20,739 nucleotides of DNA. It comes from an uncultured Oscillospiraceae bacterium. GTDB lineage: Bacteria; Bacillota; Clostridia; Oscillospirales; Acutalibacteraceae. The translations under genes were made by a program, and so were the position numbers. The stretch covers positions 1 to 20,739 of the forward strand of contig CABSLJ010000017.1 of assembly GCA_902478455.1 (NCBI GenBank). Direction: 5' to 3'. The notes under the pieces were generated by a model, which saw nothing but the letters and a program-made list of their open reading frames with translations, searched no databases and was not told the origin of the DNA. Shown piece after piece: positions 6,883 through 15,863 of the stretch (within the stretch, counting starts at the first letter, position 1; the number at the start of each line of letters is the position of its first letter).

Positions 6883-8442
6883 TTAATACCCGGCGGTGTT
6901 GGATTCTCGATATCCCTGCTTCCATAAAAGCTTGCGGTATTCCGTCGGGCTTACGCCATAGGTCTTATTGAAGAGCTTGTTGAAATAGGAGGGCTCGTCA
7001 AATCCCAGCATCATGGCGATGGATTTGACGTTTTCGTCGCTGTCCGCCAGCAGTTCCTTGGCGTGCTCCAGCTTCATTAGATTGATATAGTAGATGATGT
7101 TGACGCCGGTCTCCGCTTTGAACAGACGGCTGATGTAATTCTCGGTCATATTGACCTGCCGGCTGAGCATGGAAAGGGAAATATGCCGGCTGATGTTCTC
7201 ACGGATCAACCGGTCGATTTCGTTGATCTCCCTGCGATAGGATGGAGAGGAAAAATCGGTCTTGTTTTTGCGGATGGTTTTCAAAAGCTGCTGAAAGCTG
7301 TGAATATGCTCTTCCAGTGTGACCGGCTGAAGGCAGGAATTCGGGGCGTCGGCGCCTGAAGGCTTGCTCTGTTCAATCCACAGGGAATAGTCGATCAGCA
7401 AAAGATTTTGAAATCGCTCGCTGGCCGTAAAGGCAAAGGAGGGCGAAACCTTATGTTCTCTGCAGCCGGAGAGATATTGCGCGAAAATCTGCGTCGCCTC
7501 CGGGTAGCTGTTTTGAAAAATACAGCGTTTGACGGCGCGGTAGGCCTCGTGAAAGGGTGCGGGAATCCCTGTGTAGCCGTCGAGCGCCTGCTCATCGACC
7601 ACAGCGCCGAAGCCTTCGTACAGGACGAGCTTTTCCGCGCCGACGCAGCGCATAAGGCTTGCACGGAGCTCGCCGGTGGTTTGGACGAGCCGGGAGGAGA
7701 CATAGCCGCAATCGGTGTTCATGTAAAGACGGATCAGTTTTTGTATTTTGGTGAGGTCGTTTTCCGCGCTTTGCCAAAAGCTTTGGAAATCCTGCTGGGG
7801 GATGAGGAGGATGACGCTATCGTTCGTAACGGTGAAAACACAGTCGGAAGGAGCCTGAATCGCCTCGCAGACGACGTTTTTCAGGGTGTCCACCGGAATG
7901 TCCAGACGCGCGCCGGTCAACCGGCTGCGCAAAAAGAGATACAGGAAAAAATAGGGGGACGACAGCGGCTGGCTGCCGCTGTCTCCGGAGAATAGGCAGG
8001 CGTTGATTGCCTCTCCGTCCCGGGGCGGGATGACGCGTGCGGACGGGCCCGGTTCGGCGGCGCAGACGCTGATTTTCTGAAAGGCCTTCCGCAGGATGGC
8101 TGTGAGGTTTTCCGGGGAAATGTCGGTCTTGATCAGGTAATCCAGCGCGCCGTTTTTGAGCGCATCCACCGCATAGGAAAAATGCTGATGGTTGGTCAAA
8201 ATGATAAATTCTCCCGAATATCCCCACGCGCGGGCTTCCTCCATGAGGGCGATTCCGTCACGCCCGGGCATTTCAATATCCGTGATGACCAGCTGCGGCC
8301 TGTGTATGCGAATTGCCTCGAGCGCGGAAGATACATCGCCCGCGGCCGCGCAGATTTGGAAGCCCTCTTTCTCCCAGTTGAGCATTGATTTCAGGGCGAT
8401 GCGCACAATCTTTTCGTCATCTACAATCAGTACCTTATACAT
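6883..8442 (-). CDS. AraC-type response regulator, YesN-like
   Basis: This 519-residue protein is the output half of a two-component system. The receiver (about 1-120) has the acidic pair D8-D9, phospho-acceptor D55 in VITDIEMPG, T83 and K105 in LIKTD. The middle region (about 130-400) is the variable linker typical of YesN proteins. The C-terminus (405-505) is an AraC/XylS double helix-turn-helix, with ISLSMLSRQVNMTENYISRL and VKSIAMMLGFDEPSYFNKLF. Its start follows GAGGGGGAA; the kinase gene ends 16 bases upstream, so the two are cotranscribed. It converges with the dinB operon with only 15 bases between stops, and no terminator is visible there. The divergent GH101 gene is its most likely target, since YesMN systems usually activate neighbouring glycan genes. 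Confidence 0.94.
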   Translation of the reverse strand: MYKVLIVDDEKIVRIALKSMLNWEKEGFQICAAAGDVSSALEAIRIHRPQLVITDIEMPGRDGIALMEEARAWGYSGEFIILTNHQHFSYAVDALKNGALDYLIKTDISPENLTAILRKAFQKISVCAAEPGPSARVIPPRDGEAINACLFSGDSGSQPLSSPYFFLYLFLRSRLTGARLDIPVDTLKNVVCEAIQAPSDCVFTVTNDSVILLIPQQDFQSFWQSAENDLTKIQKLIRLYMNTDCGYVSSRLVQTTGELRASLMRCVGAEKLVLYEGFGAVVDEQALDGYTGIPAPFHEAYRAVKRCIFQNSYPEATQIFAQYLSGCREHKVSPSFAFTASERFQNLLLIDYSLWIEQSKPSGADAPNSCLQPVTLEEHIHSFQQLLKTIRKNKTDFSSPSYRREINEIDRLIRENISRHISLSMLSRQVNMTENYISRLFKAETGVNIIYYINLMKLEHAKELLADSDENVKSIAMMLGFDEPSYFNKLFNKTYGVSPTEYRKLLWKQGYRESNTAGY

Positions 8443-8458
8443 CGTCTTCCCCCTCGGA

Positions 8459-10210
8459 TCAGTCTGTTTCCACGTAGGGCTGCCGGATAGTCACAATGGT
8501 TCCTGCACCCGGACGGCTTTCCAGTGTGAATTGATAGCAATCCTTGTATTCCAGCTGGAGACGCTCGCGGACGTTCTCCAGACCGACGCCGGACATCCTT
8601 GCGCCCTTGTGGCCATTCTTCTGCTGTTCGCTTCCCCGCGCCGGATCAAAGCCGCGGCCGTTGTCCTGCAAAACAATACACAGCTGCCTGGCTTCGACCT
8701 GGGCGGAAAGGGTGATCACCAGTTCGGCGTCCTCCCGTAAGCCGTGGATAACGCTGTTTTCCACGATGGGCTGCAGCAATAGCTTCATGATCCGTGCGTG
8801 CTCGGCGGCGGAATCCATTTGCGTGTTCAGGGTGATGACGTCACCGTGCCGTATTTTCTGGATGGTGAGGTAATCGTTGATATCGGACACTTCCTGCTTG
8901 AGAGAGATAAAGGAATCGCTGCGCAGAATGGAGTTGCGTAAAAGATGGGAAAGGGCGGAAAGTCCCGCGCTAACGGAGGGGGCGTTGCTCATCATGGCGG
9001 CAAAGCGCAGGCTGTCGAGCGTGTTGAAGAGGAAGTGCGGGTTGATCTGCGCCTGCAGCATCTTGATTTCCGCCTGGCGCTTGCTGTCCTGTTCTACCTC
9101 AATTTGGATCACAAGCTCCCGAATACGCCGGCAGATTTTATTGTACGCCTGGGCGAGATAGCCGAGTTCGTCGGTGTTGTTGTCGATCAGCTCTGATTCA
9201 AATTTAAGGTCGGACGCCTTGTCGATGTATGCCAGCATGTTGTTCAGCGGAACGGTGATGCTGTTGATGATGAGCCTGGAGATCAGAATACACAGAAAAA
9301 TCAGCAGAACGGCCAGCACGATGGTGGTGTACTTCATGCTTTCGATGGGCTGCATCAGATAGGAGATGGGAGTGGAAGAGACGAGCGTCCAACCGAGCTT
9401 CGGCACGGAGGAATAGCAGACAAAGTTGTCCGCGTCTCCGCTATACTGTCTGCCGGACTGACCCTTTGGAGCGTTGAGGATGGCCTGAAAGGTCCTCAAC
9501 TCCTGTTCGGTATACTCCCCGTCCGAATAGCTCAGCAGCTCGCCGAAGGAATCCATCAGCGTCAGGTGATTGTGTCTGTCAAAGGGTTCGTTGCCGGAAG
9601 GAATGGTCAGAAATTTTGGGTCTATATAGAGCATCACATATCCGTATACCTCACCGGTGCCGATGTGGATGATTTTGCGCGCGAGCACAACGGAGGTCCG
9701 GTTGTTGATGGAAGCCAGAAACCAGGATTCAATCTCCTTGTGATCCCGGATTTTTTCAAAGATGGGAACGAGCTCTTGCTCGCGCGTAAAAAGGCGGCCC
9801 ATGGTATAGACGGGGCGGTTGTCGGCCGTGACGATACGCAGGTCGTAAAGATAGCGGATCATATTGCTTTTGCCTCTGACGATATCGCGGATCGACAAGA
9901 TTGCCTTGTTTTTCTCCAAGGCGTCCAGCTCGTCAAAATGGATGACGGTGTTGCGCACCGCGGATTCGGTGATCAGCTCGTCGAGATAGATGCTGCCCGA
10001 GTTGGCGATGGACACGATGTTTTGATTCAGAGAATCCAGCAGACGCAGGTTGTAGTTGACGGCCGTGTTCTGAACGGCGTTATACGCCTTGTAGTAGCCA
10101 AAGATGTTGGCAATGAGAATCGGGACGATGGAAACCAGCAGGACCAGGAGCACGATCCGTTTGGAGATGGGAATATTTCTGACAAAACCGATCAGAGACT
10201 GTTTTTTCAT
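8459..10210 (-). CDS. Membrane sensor histidine kinase, YesM-like
   Basis: This 583-residue membrane kinase is the partner of the downstream YesN-like regulator. Membrane helix 1 spans about 18-40 and helix 2 about 294-315, enclosing a roughly 250-residue extracellular sensor region of the dCache type. A HAMP domain follows (about 312-365). The His_kinase domain has the phospho-acceptor H392 in INPHFLFNTLDSLRF, followed by LLLQPIVENSVIHG (N box, 477-490), DNGRGF (516-521) and GVGLENVRERL (541-551) of the ATPase domain. The start at 10210 is preceded by AGGGTGAT. In this family the extracellular domain senses sugars or sugar-loaded binding proteins; the ligand here is unknown, though GH101 products are a reasonable guess. 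Confidence 0.95.
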   Translation of the reverse strand: MKKQSLIGFVRNIPISKRIVLLVLLVSIVPILIANIFGYYKAYNAVQNTAVNYNLRLLDSLNQNIVSIANSGSIYLDELITESAVRNTVIHFDELDALEKNKAILSIRDIVRGKSNMIRYLYDLRIVTADNRPVYTMGRLFTREQELVPIFEKIRDHKEIESWFLASINNRTSVVLARKIIHIGTGEVYGYVMLYIDPKFLTIPSGNEPFDRHNHLTLMDSFGELLSYSDGEYTEQELRTFQAILNAPKGQSGRQYSGDADNFVCYSSVPKLGWTLVSSTPISYLMQPIESMKYTTIVLAVLLIFLCILISRLIINSITVPLNNMLAYIDKASDLKFESELIDNNTDELGYLAQAYNKICRRIRELVIQIEVEQDSKRQAEIKMLQAQINPHFLFNTLDSLRFAAMMSNAPSVSAGLSALSHLLRNSILRSDSFISLKQEVSDINDYLTIQKIRHGDVITLNTQMDSAAEHARIMKLLLQPIVENSVIHGLREDAELVITLSAQVEARQLCIVLQDNGRGFDPARGSEQQKNGHKGARMSGVGLENVRERLQLEYKDCYQFTLESRPGAGTIVTIRQPYVETD

Positions 10211-10227
10211 ATCACATCACCCTGTGA

Positions 10228-10236
10228 ATTATAACA
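10228..10236 (-). promoter_or_regulatory. Possible extended -10 promoter for the two-component operon
   Basis: On the minus strand TGTTATAAT gives a perfect -10 (10233-10228) with the upstream TG of an extended -10. No good -35 is seen at 16-18 bases. The expected start near 10221 leaves a very short leader of about 10 bases that still includes the ribosome site, so the call is tentative. Confidence 0.4.
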
Positions 10237-10350
10237 TAAATCGGAGGATTAGGTCTCTAAAAAATAGAAAATCGGAAAAGCAGCATAAATGCGACAAGGT
10301 TTCTGCTAAAAAGTACAAGGTGGAAAGCAAGGGGGGAGATATCGTATTAG

Positions 10351-10430
10351 ATTTGGGGGATTCTTCCTCTTGTCACAAAAAAACCGGAAGAATATACTGG
10401 AAACAATCACAAATTCCCTAATCCCCAAAT
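10351..10430. repeat. Inverted ATTTGGGG copies flanking the GH101 promoter
   Basis: ATTTGGGG at 10351-10358 recurs inverted as CCCCAAAT at 10423-10430, one copy upstream of the -35 and one in the leader. Neighbouring bases (GATT / AATC) extend the similarity slightly, with one extra G on the left. They could be operator half-sites or chance; nothing else was noted in the 243-base spacer apart from promoters and ribosome sites. Confidence 0.3.
10370..10398 (+). promoter_or_regulatory. Promoter of the GH101 gene
   Basis: TTGTCA (10370-10375) and TATACT (10393-10398) each differ from consensus by one base and are 17 bases apart. The start would be near 10405, leaving a leader of about 49 bases that carries the AAAGGTG ribosome site (10437-10443). 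This is the only well-formed promoter in the divergent spacer on this strand. Confidence 0.7.
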
Positions 10431-10453
10431 TTTGAGAAAGGTGTGAATGAGGA

Positions 10454-13400
10454 GTGAAAAAAATCACGCGAGTCAGACATCCGTTCAAACGACTGCTCTC
10501 ACTGCTGCTGGCTTTTTGCCTGTGCGTTTTGCAGCTGGGCGTGGCGCCCGGACGGGTTGCGGCGGAAGCCCCGGAGGTCTATGAGCCGGACTACTCGGCC
10601 GGCGGAGCGATGGGCTGGGATGTTGCGCTTGACGCCGGAGTGGTTTCGGAATTGACCGCCCAGGCGGACGGAAGCGTCAAAGCGGAGGCCTTTAAGGGCC
10701 ACGCCATCGACACGCTCTCCCCCTCGATGACCGACGGAACCATCGAGTTCACCGTCAACATCAGCTCGGCTGCGAGCTTTGCCGTTCTCTTCCGCGCGCA
10801 GGATCAGAAGAATCTGAGCGCGCTGTGCTTCGATTACGGCAATGCGGGCGGGAGGTCGATGTTCCTGCAAAACCGCATCGACGGGACGGACGGCGACATC
10901 CCACTGAATGTGGTCAAGGACCCCGTTTTCGGCGGCGACATGAAGATTAAGCTGGAGCTCGCCGGAGAGGCGTTTAAGCTGTGGGTGGACGACGTCCTCG
11001 TGCTGGAAGCGAGCGGTGCGCCTGTCCGCGCGGGGCACTTCGGCTTCCGCATTTGGGACGGCTGGAACAAACCGGCTCCCGATGTGACCGTAAAGGACGT
11101 CCGGGTCACGCCGGCGCAGGAGCAGCCCGAGGATCCAGACCGTGAGCCGGTCGGATATACGCCCGACTACACGCAGGACGGCGCGATGAATTGGGACGTC
11201 CTGCTCGACGGCGGCGTCTCCTCCGAGCTTATCGTGCAACCGGACGGAAGCCTTGCGGCGGAGGCCTTCAAGGGGCATGCCATCGATCTGAATTCGCCCG
11301 AGATTGCGGACGGCATTCTGGAATTTACCGTCAATGTCAGCTCACCAGCCAGCTTTGCACTGCTGTTCCGGGCGGAAGATCAGAACAATCTGAGCTATGT
11401 CGCCTTTGATTACGGCAACGGCTCGGACCCCATGAGATTGCAGGACCGGACGGCGGGCGTTTCCAAGGATACCGATCTGGATTCCAGGGAGCATCTGAAC
11501 TACGGGCAGGATACCCGAGTGAAGCTGATTTTCAACGGAACGAGGGTAACCATTTACAAGGACGGAATGCTGGTCACGACGGCGCAGACCGGCCGGACCG
11601 GCAAGGGGCACATCGGTTTCCGCATCTGGGACGGTCCCGACTGGGGCAGGGAATTTCCCGACGTCGTCATCAAGGACCTGAAGCTGACCGAAATCATCCC
11701 GCAGGAGGTGGAAGACGATCCGCTGGAGGCCGTCGTCCTGACCACGGAGGAGATGACCGTCCTGATGGACAACCGGTTCCCCTCGGTGTACGAATATCAG
11801 ATCGGCGGGAAGACGGTAGCCGGTCAAAGGGCGCAGCTGCGCACCGTAACGCTCAACGGCGCCGAGTATTATGCCGCCAACGTCCAGGTGACGTCCCGCT
11901 CGGACAATACGGTGGAATACAGTCTGGACGTGCTGGACGCAACCGCTTTTGAACCCTATCCGGCGCAGCCGGAGGAATGCGGCGTGCTCGCCTCCTTAAA
12001 AATCGGATTCACTGCAGAGGCGCTTAAGCTGCGGATGGACGTCCTGGAGATTGCCGAACAGGGGGATTTCCTGGTGCGGACCATCGCCTTCCCGGGCCAG
12101 TATTTCGGCACGGTAAAAAACAGCGGCGGTTATACCGAGGCGCAGGCGCGGATGACGACGCTCACCACCGCTTACGGCGGCATCAGCGAAAGCAGCGTCC
12201 TGCTCTCCGCCAACCCGAGCGGCAGCTGGTACGGCGCTTATGCCGTCATCCATGACGACAGCTTCGCCGTCACCATGGAAAGCAACGTCATTGAAACCAC
12301 CCGCAAAGTGCTGGTGGAGACAAAAACCGAAGGGTCCGATTCCTATATGGCGCTGACAAACGGCGCGTGGACCTACCGCGGTCCCGGCAACGACGACTAT
12401 TGGGGCACAGAAGAGCTGCCCTGGGCGGTCGTCGCCCTGACGGGGGACTGCAACGGGGATCAGAAGGTCGACTGGCAGGACGGCGCCATCCGGTACCGGG
12501 AGATGGCGGTGCGGCCGCTCGGCTCGGATGAGATGAAAAATTACATCTCCTACATCTTCATGAACTGTATGAGCGGCGCCAGCATGCCCTTTATGCGCCA
12601 GCTCGACACCATCAAAACCATGTACAACTACTACGACGGTTTTGGTCAGATGATCCTGGAAAAGGGCTACAACGGCGAGGGCCACGACGATGTGCTGTAC
12701 GACCTGGTCGGGCATGTCAACGAGCGGGCCGGAGGAGAGGAAGATTTCCAGTATCTTCTGGCGCGCGCCAAGGATTTCAACGCCAAGATCGGCGTGCACA
12801 TCAACGTCAACGAATACACCCTCGATTCCTTCTTCCTGGACGACCAGTATCTTTATAAGCCTCTGCAGGGCGGCTGGGGTTATCTTGACCAGTCCTATAA
12901 AAACAACAAAAACCTGGAAATCCTGGAGGGCGCCATGGATGCCCGCATGCAGGAATTCTGCGACGCCTACCCCGACATGGGCTGGGTGTACATCGATGTT
13001 TTTGACGGTATTGACTGGTACGCCGATAAAATGGCCGAATCCCTCAACAGGAACGGCCTGCCGGTGGGAACTGAGTACCGCGGCCCCATGGAAAAGGATA
13101 TGGTCTGGGTACATAATTCCACCGATATTCACTACCCCGTCAGCCATCCGCAGGACACGCCGATGTACCGCTTCATCAAGAACGGCTGGGGGGATATCTT
13201 CCCGCCCCATGAGCTGCTCAAGAATCTGCAACAGCCTGCCGTGGGAGCTTGGGAACACACCACCAACTTTAATGAAGCCGTAGAGGTCTTTTACAACAAC
13301 AATCTGGCGACCAAATATATGCAGCATCAGGATATTATGCAGATGTCCTCTACTGAGGTGGTCTTCGACCGGGGCCTGCGCGTCGTCAAGGAAAACAACG

Positions 13401-15616
13401 CCTCCCTGGGACTGGGAGAGCGGGTCAACCTGTATCAAAACGGCGTGCTGATCGCCTCTCTGCCTGTTGGAAACTACCGTCCGGTGGACAACGTCGACCG
13501 GGACACCTACATCAACAGCATGATCTTTATCCCCTGGTATGCGGAGGACAGCGAAACCAAAGATCCGCTTGACGCCGACAAAATCTATTACTGGAACGCT
13601 CTGGGAACCTCTTCCACCTGGGAGCTGCCTCCGAGCTGGGCGGGACAGAAGGCGGTCAAGCTCTATGAGCTGACCAACACAGGGCGCGTCTTTGTCAAAG
13701 CGGTTCCCGTTTTGGACGGCAAGGTCACTATTGAGGCCGAAAAAGGCGTTCCCTACATCGTCCACAAGGCGGACGAGACGGTTGTGACGTCTGATCAGGC
13801 CGACAATCAATGGGGCGAAAACACCCTGATCAGGGAACCCGGCTTTGACAGCATGAACTTTGAAAACTGGGAAGTGGAAGGCGACTCGGCCGTCAACGGC
13901 TTTACCGACCGCCGTGACTCCGACGTAAAGATCGCCGGTGAAGACGCCTCGCTCCGGCAGGAGATCACCGGTCTGGTCCCGGGAGAGAATTATACCATCT
14001 CGGTGTGGACCGACGTGCGCGGCGACATGACCTCCCTCCTAACGGTCCGGGTGGGGGACCGCACGCTGACCGACTATGTGGGGGACACCTCCTTCTTTGT
14101 CCGTCAGGAGCGCAATCATAAGTACGGATATACCACCTATGAGCAGCTGCGCGTCAACTTTACCGTTCCGGAGGATGTGACCGGCGCGGTCATTGAGCTA
14201 AGCGCCAAAGCGGGAGAAAACGCATCGTCTTCCGATTACGTCCGCTTTGACGACGTGCGGGCCTTCCAAAGCCTGCGCGAGGTGCAGCAGTCCCGGTATA
14301 CCTTCTTTGAGGACTTTGAAAACGTCCCCGAAAACCTCGGCCCCTTCCTTTACGCTACTCCCGGTTACCAATCGATTGAACAGGCCCATCTGGCCGAAAA
14401 GAATCCCGACCCCGAGCATCCCCAGATCAAAAATTATGTGGTGGACGGCAGATTCTCCCTGAAGATGAACAACAATGCTCTGAGCAATGCCCGAATCCTG
14501 AGGACGGTTCCCTCCACGCTGCGGCTAGAGCCCAACACCACCTATGAGATGGGGCTGGATTATTTCACCCGCAAGGATGGAACCTATCAGTTCAGCGTCA
14601 AGAACGGCGCGGGAGAGACCATCCCCGGCTCGGTGATGGTGCTTAAGGCGGTCGGTGAGGGAGAAACCGGGACTGCCTCGGTCACCTTCACCACCGACGG
14701 CAGCGAGGATTGCTATGTGGAGGTCTATCAGATCGGCGGCATCGCAGACATTGAAACCGAATACCTCTCGTTTGACAACTTCTACGTCAATGATCTTTCC
14801 AGTGAAGTCAGTGTCAATCATCTCAACCGTCTGCTCGAGGAGACGGACGGATATGAGAAGGAAAGGTATACGGCGGGCAGCCTTGCTCAGCTCGAAACCG
14901 CGCGCGCCCGTGCGGTGGAGCTGCTTAAGACCACCGGCTGCAACATTGCAAACGATGAAGTGGCGCTTGCCATGGATCGCCTGCAAGCGGCTGCCAACGG
15001 CCTGGTAGAAATCTCCAGCCTTCAGGCGCTGTACGACGCGAATCAGGACAGACAGCAGGGCAATTACACCGATTCGACCTGGAAGGCGTTCCAGGAAGCG
15101 TTGGCAGGCGCGGAAGCGGTTCTGAAGAATGAAAACGCCTCTCAGGCCGACGTGGACGATGCGCTGCGTGCTTTGCAGGACGCTGTTTCCGGGCTGCAGG
15201 CGACCGATAAATCCGCTTTGCAGGCGTTGTACGACGCAAACAAAGACAAACAGCAGGGCAACTACACCGATTCGACCTGGAAGGCGTTCCGGGAGGCGTT
15301 GGCAGGCGCGGAAGCGGTTCTGAAGAACGGAAACGCCTCTCAGGCCGACGTGGAAGATGCGCTGCGTGCTCTGCAGGACGCTGTTTCCGGGCTGCAGCAA
15401 AAGCCCGATGAATCCAGCCGTCCCGAGGAGCCGGGCGAGCCCTCCTCAAGTGAGCAGCCTGTCAGCTCCGAAGGCGGTTCCTCCGCGCCGGATGTATCCT
15501 CCGGAAACGAGCCCTCTACGGGCGCCGACGGTGTTGCAGGCATGTGGCTTGTACTGCTGAGCCTCTCTCTGCTGTGCGCCGGCGGGCTGATCTTTGCCCG
15601 GCGCAGGGCCTCTTAA
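10454..15616 (+). CDS. Secreted multidomain GH101 endo-alpha-N-acetylgalactosaminidase, probably wall-anchored
   Basis: This 1720-residue exoenzyme should release Gal-beta-1,3-GalNAc (core 1) from Ser/Thr of mucin-type glycoproteins. The GTG start follows AAAGGTG. Domains: signal peptide (cleavage near VAA-37); two similar beta-sandwich modules (about 43-230 and 235-415); a mutarotase-like region (about 420-660); and the GH101 barrel, entered at the EF-hand-like DCNGDQKVDWQDGAIRYRE (665 onward). D848 in GWVYIDVFDG and E874 in PVGTEYRG sit where the family's nucleophile and acid/base lie. The post-barrel region has KIYYWN and STWELPPSW. Two carbohydrate-binding-like sandwiches follow (about 1115-1280, 1285-1450), then a helical FIVAR-like module (from 1457) and two near-identical FIVAR repeats (1523 and 1589 onward). 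The C-terminus has EPSTG (1686-1690), a membrane segment and ARRRAS, like a sortase signal. It is divergent from YesMN. Confidence 0.9.
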   Translation: MKKITRVRHPFKRLLSLLLAFCLCVLQLGVAPGRVAAEAPEVYEPDYSAGGAMGWDVALDAGVVSELTAQADGSVKAEAFKGHAIDTLSPSMTDGTIEFTVNISSAASFAVLFRAQDQKNLSALCFDYGNAGGRSMFLQNRIDGTDGDIPLNVVKDPVFGGDMKIKLELAGEAFKLWVDDVLVLEASGAPVRAGHFGFRIWDGWNKPAPDVTVKDVRVTPAQEQPEDPDREPVGYTPDYTQDGAMNWDVLLDGGVSSELIVQPDGSLAAEAFKGHAIDLNSPEIADGILEFTVNVSSPASFALLFRAEDQNNLSYVAFDYGNGSDPMRLQDRTAGVSKDTDLDSREHLNYGQDTRVKLIFNGTRVTIYKDGMLVTTAQTGRTGKGHIGFRIWDGPDWGREFPDVVIKDLKLTEIIPQEVEDDPLEAVVLTTEEMTVLMDNRFPSVYEYQIGGKTVAGQRAQLRTVTLNGAEYYAANVQVTSRSDNTVEYSLDVLDATAFEPYPAQPEECGVLASLKIGFTAEALKLRMDVLEIAEQGDFLVRTIAFPGQYFGTVKNSGGYTEAQARMTTLTTAYGGISESSVLLSANPSGSWYGAYAVIHDDSFAVTMESNVIETTRKVLVETKTEGSDSYMALTNGAWTYRGPGNDDYWGTEELPWAVVALTGDCNGDQKVDWQDGAIRYREMAVRPLGSDEMKNYISYIFMNCMSGASMPFMRQLDTIKTMYNYYDGFGQMILEKGYNGEGHDDVLYDLVGHVNERAGGEEDFQYLLARAKDFNAKIGVHINVNEYTLDSFFLDDQYLYKPLQGGWGYLDQSYKNNKNLEILEGAMDARMQEFCDAYPDMGWVYIDVFDGIDWYADKMAESLNRNGLPVGTEYRGPMEKDMVWVHNSTDIHYPVSHPQDTPMYRFIKNGWGDIFPPHELLKNLQQPAVGAWEHTTNFNEAVEVFYNNNLATKYMQHQDIMQMSSTEVVFDRGLRVVKENNASLGLGERVNLYQNGVLIASLPVGNYRPVDNVDRDTYINSMIFIPWYAEDSETKDPLDADKIYYWNALGTSSTWELPPSWAGQKAVKLYELTNTGRVFVKAVPVLDGKVTIEAEKGVPYIVHKADETVVTSDQADNQWGENTLIREPGFDSMNFENWEVEGDSAVNGFTDRRDSDVKIAGEDASLRQEITGLVPGENYTISVWTDVRGDMTSLLTVRVGDRTLTDYVGDTSFFVRQERNHKYGYTTYEQLRVNFTVPEDVTGAVIELSAKAGENASSSDYVRFDDVRAFQSLREVQQSRYTFFEDFENVPENLGPFLYATPGYQSIEQAHLAEKNPDPEHPQIKNYVVDGRFSLKMNNNALSNARILRTVPSTLRLEPNTTYEMGLDYFTRKDGTYQFSVKNGAGETIPGSVMVLKAVGEGETGTASVTFTTDGSEDCYVEVYQIGGIADIETEYLSFDNFYVNDLSSEVSVNHLNRLLEETDGYEKERYTAGSLAQLETARARAVELLKTTGCNIANDEVALAMDRLQAAANGLVEISSLQALYDANQDRQQGNYTDSTWKAFQEALAGAEAVLKNENASQADVDDALRALQDAVSGLQATDKSALQALYDANKDKQQGNYTDSTWKAFREALAGAEAVLKNGNASQADVEDALRALQDAVSGLQQKPDESSRPEEPGEPSSSEQPVSSEGGSSAPDVSSGNEPSTGADGVAGMWLVLLSLSLLCAGGLIFARRRAS
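10580..11699 (+). repeat. Duplicated N-terminal beta-sandwich modules of the GH101 protein
   Basis: Two in-frame modules begin at residues 43 and 235 (192-residue period). Shared landmarks include PDYS/PDYT, GAM.WDV, AEAFKGHAID, FTVN.SS.ASFA.LFRA.DQ.NLS, FDYGN and GH.GFRIWDG. They look like concanavalin-type or laminin-G-like sugar-binding domains. The copies have clearly diverged, so this is an old duplication. Confidence 0.75.
15020..15397 (+). repeat. Tandem 198-base repeat encoding two FIVAR domains
   Basis: Copies at 15020-15199 and 15218-15397 are nearly identical at both DNA and protein level; each starts LQALYDAN and ends LQDAVSGLQ. Long stretches, such as CGATTCGACCTGGAAGGCGT, are exactly shared. 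The third, upstream helical module is divergent, so only the last two copies are recent. FIVAR modules are common stalks in Gram-positive surface glycosidases. Confidence 0.9.
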
Positions 15617-15661
15617 CAACGCCGAAAGCGAAACGGTTGTTCCGCTTCACAAGGGATGAAA

Positions 15662-15699
15662 ACAGGGCCGCCGGACATATTACGGCTGGGCGGCCCTGT
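15662..15699 (+). terminator. Hairpin after the GH101 gene, possible terminator
   Basis: ACAGGGCCGCC (15662-15672) and GGCGGCCCTGT (15689-15699) form a perfect 11-bp GC-rich stem with a 16-base loop. No T-run follows (ATCATCGGG), so intrinsic termination would be weak. A separate promoter follows at 15797, consistent with a transcription-unit boundary. The 247-base spacer otherwise shows no gene. Confidence 0.45.
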
Positions 15700-15796
15700 A
15701 TCATCGGGAGAGCAAAATCGTTCTAGCTCCGGCACAAATCGTCTTAGAGCGAATGAATCTGTGAAGAATCCTGCTAGGAATCGATCAATCTGTTTC

Positions 15797-15825
15797 TTGA
15801 GCGTTTTTAAGAGCGTGTCTATAAT
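15797..15825 (+). promoter_or_regulatory. Promoter of the second binding-protein operon
   Basis: TTGAGC (15797-15802) and a perfect TATAAT (15820-15825) are 17 bases apart. The expected start near 15832 leaves a short AT-rich leader with the AAGGAGG ribosome site at 15849-15855. Confidence 0.75.
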
Positions 15826-15863
15826 AAAAACACAATATTATTTCAAATAAGGAGGAATTATCA

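Noticed and set aside
11996..13810. 604-codon open frame on the minus strand inside the GH101 gene
   Set aside because: It is the antisense shadow of a GC-rich coding region: no ribosome site, no recognisable domain, and the plus strand is clearly GH101.
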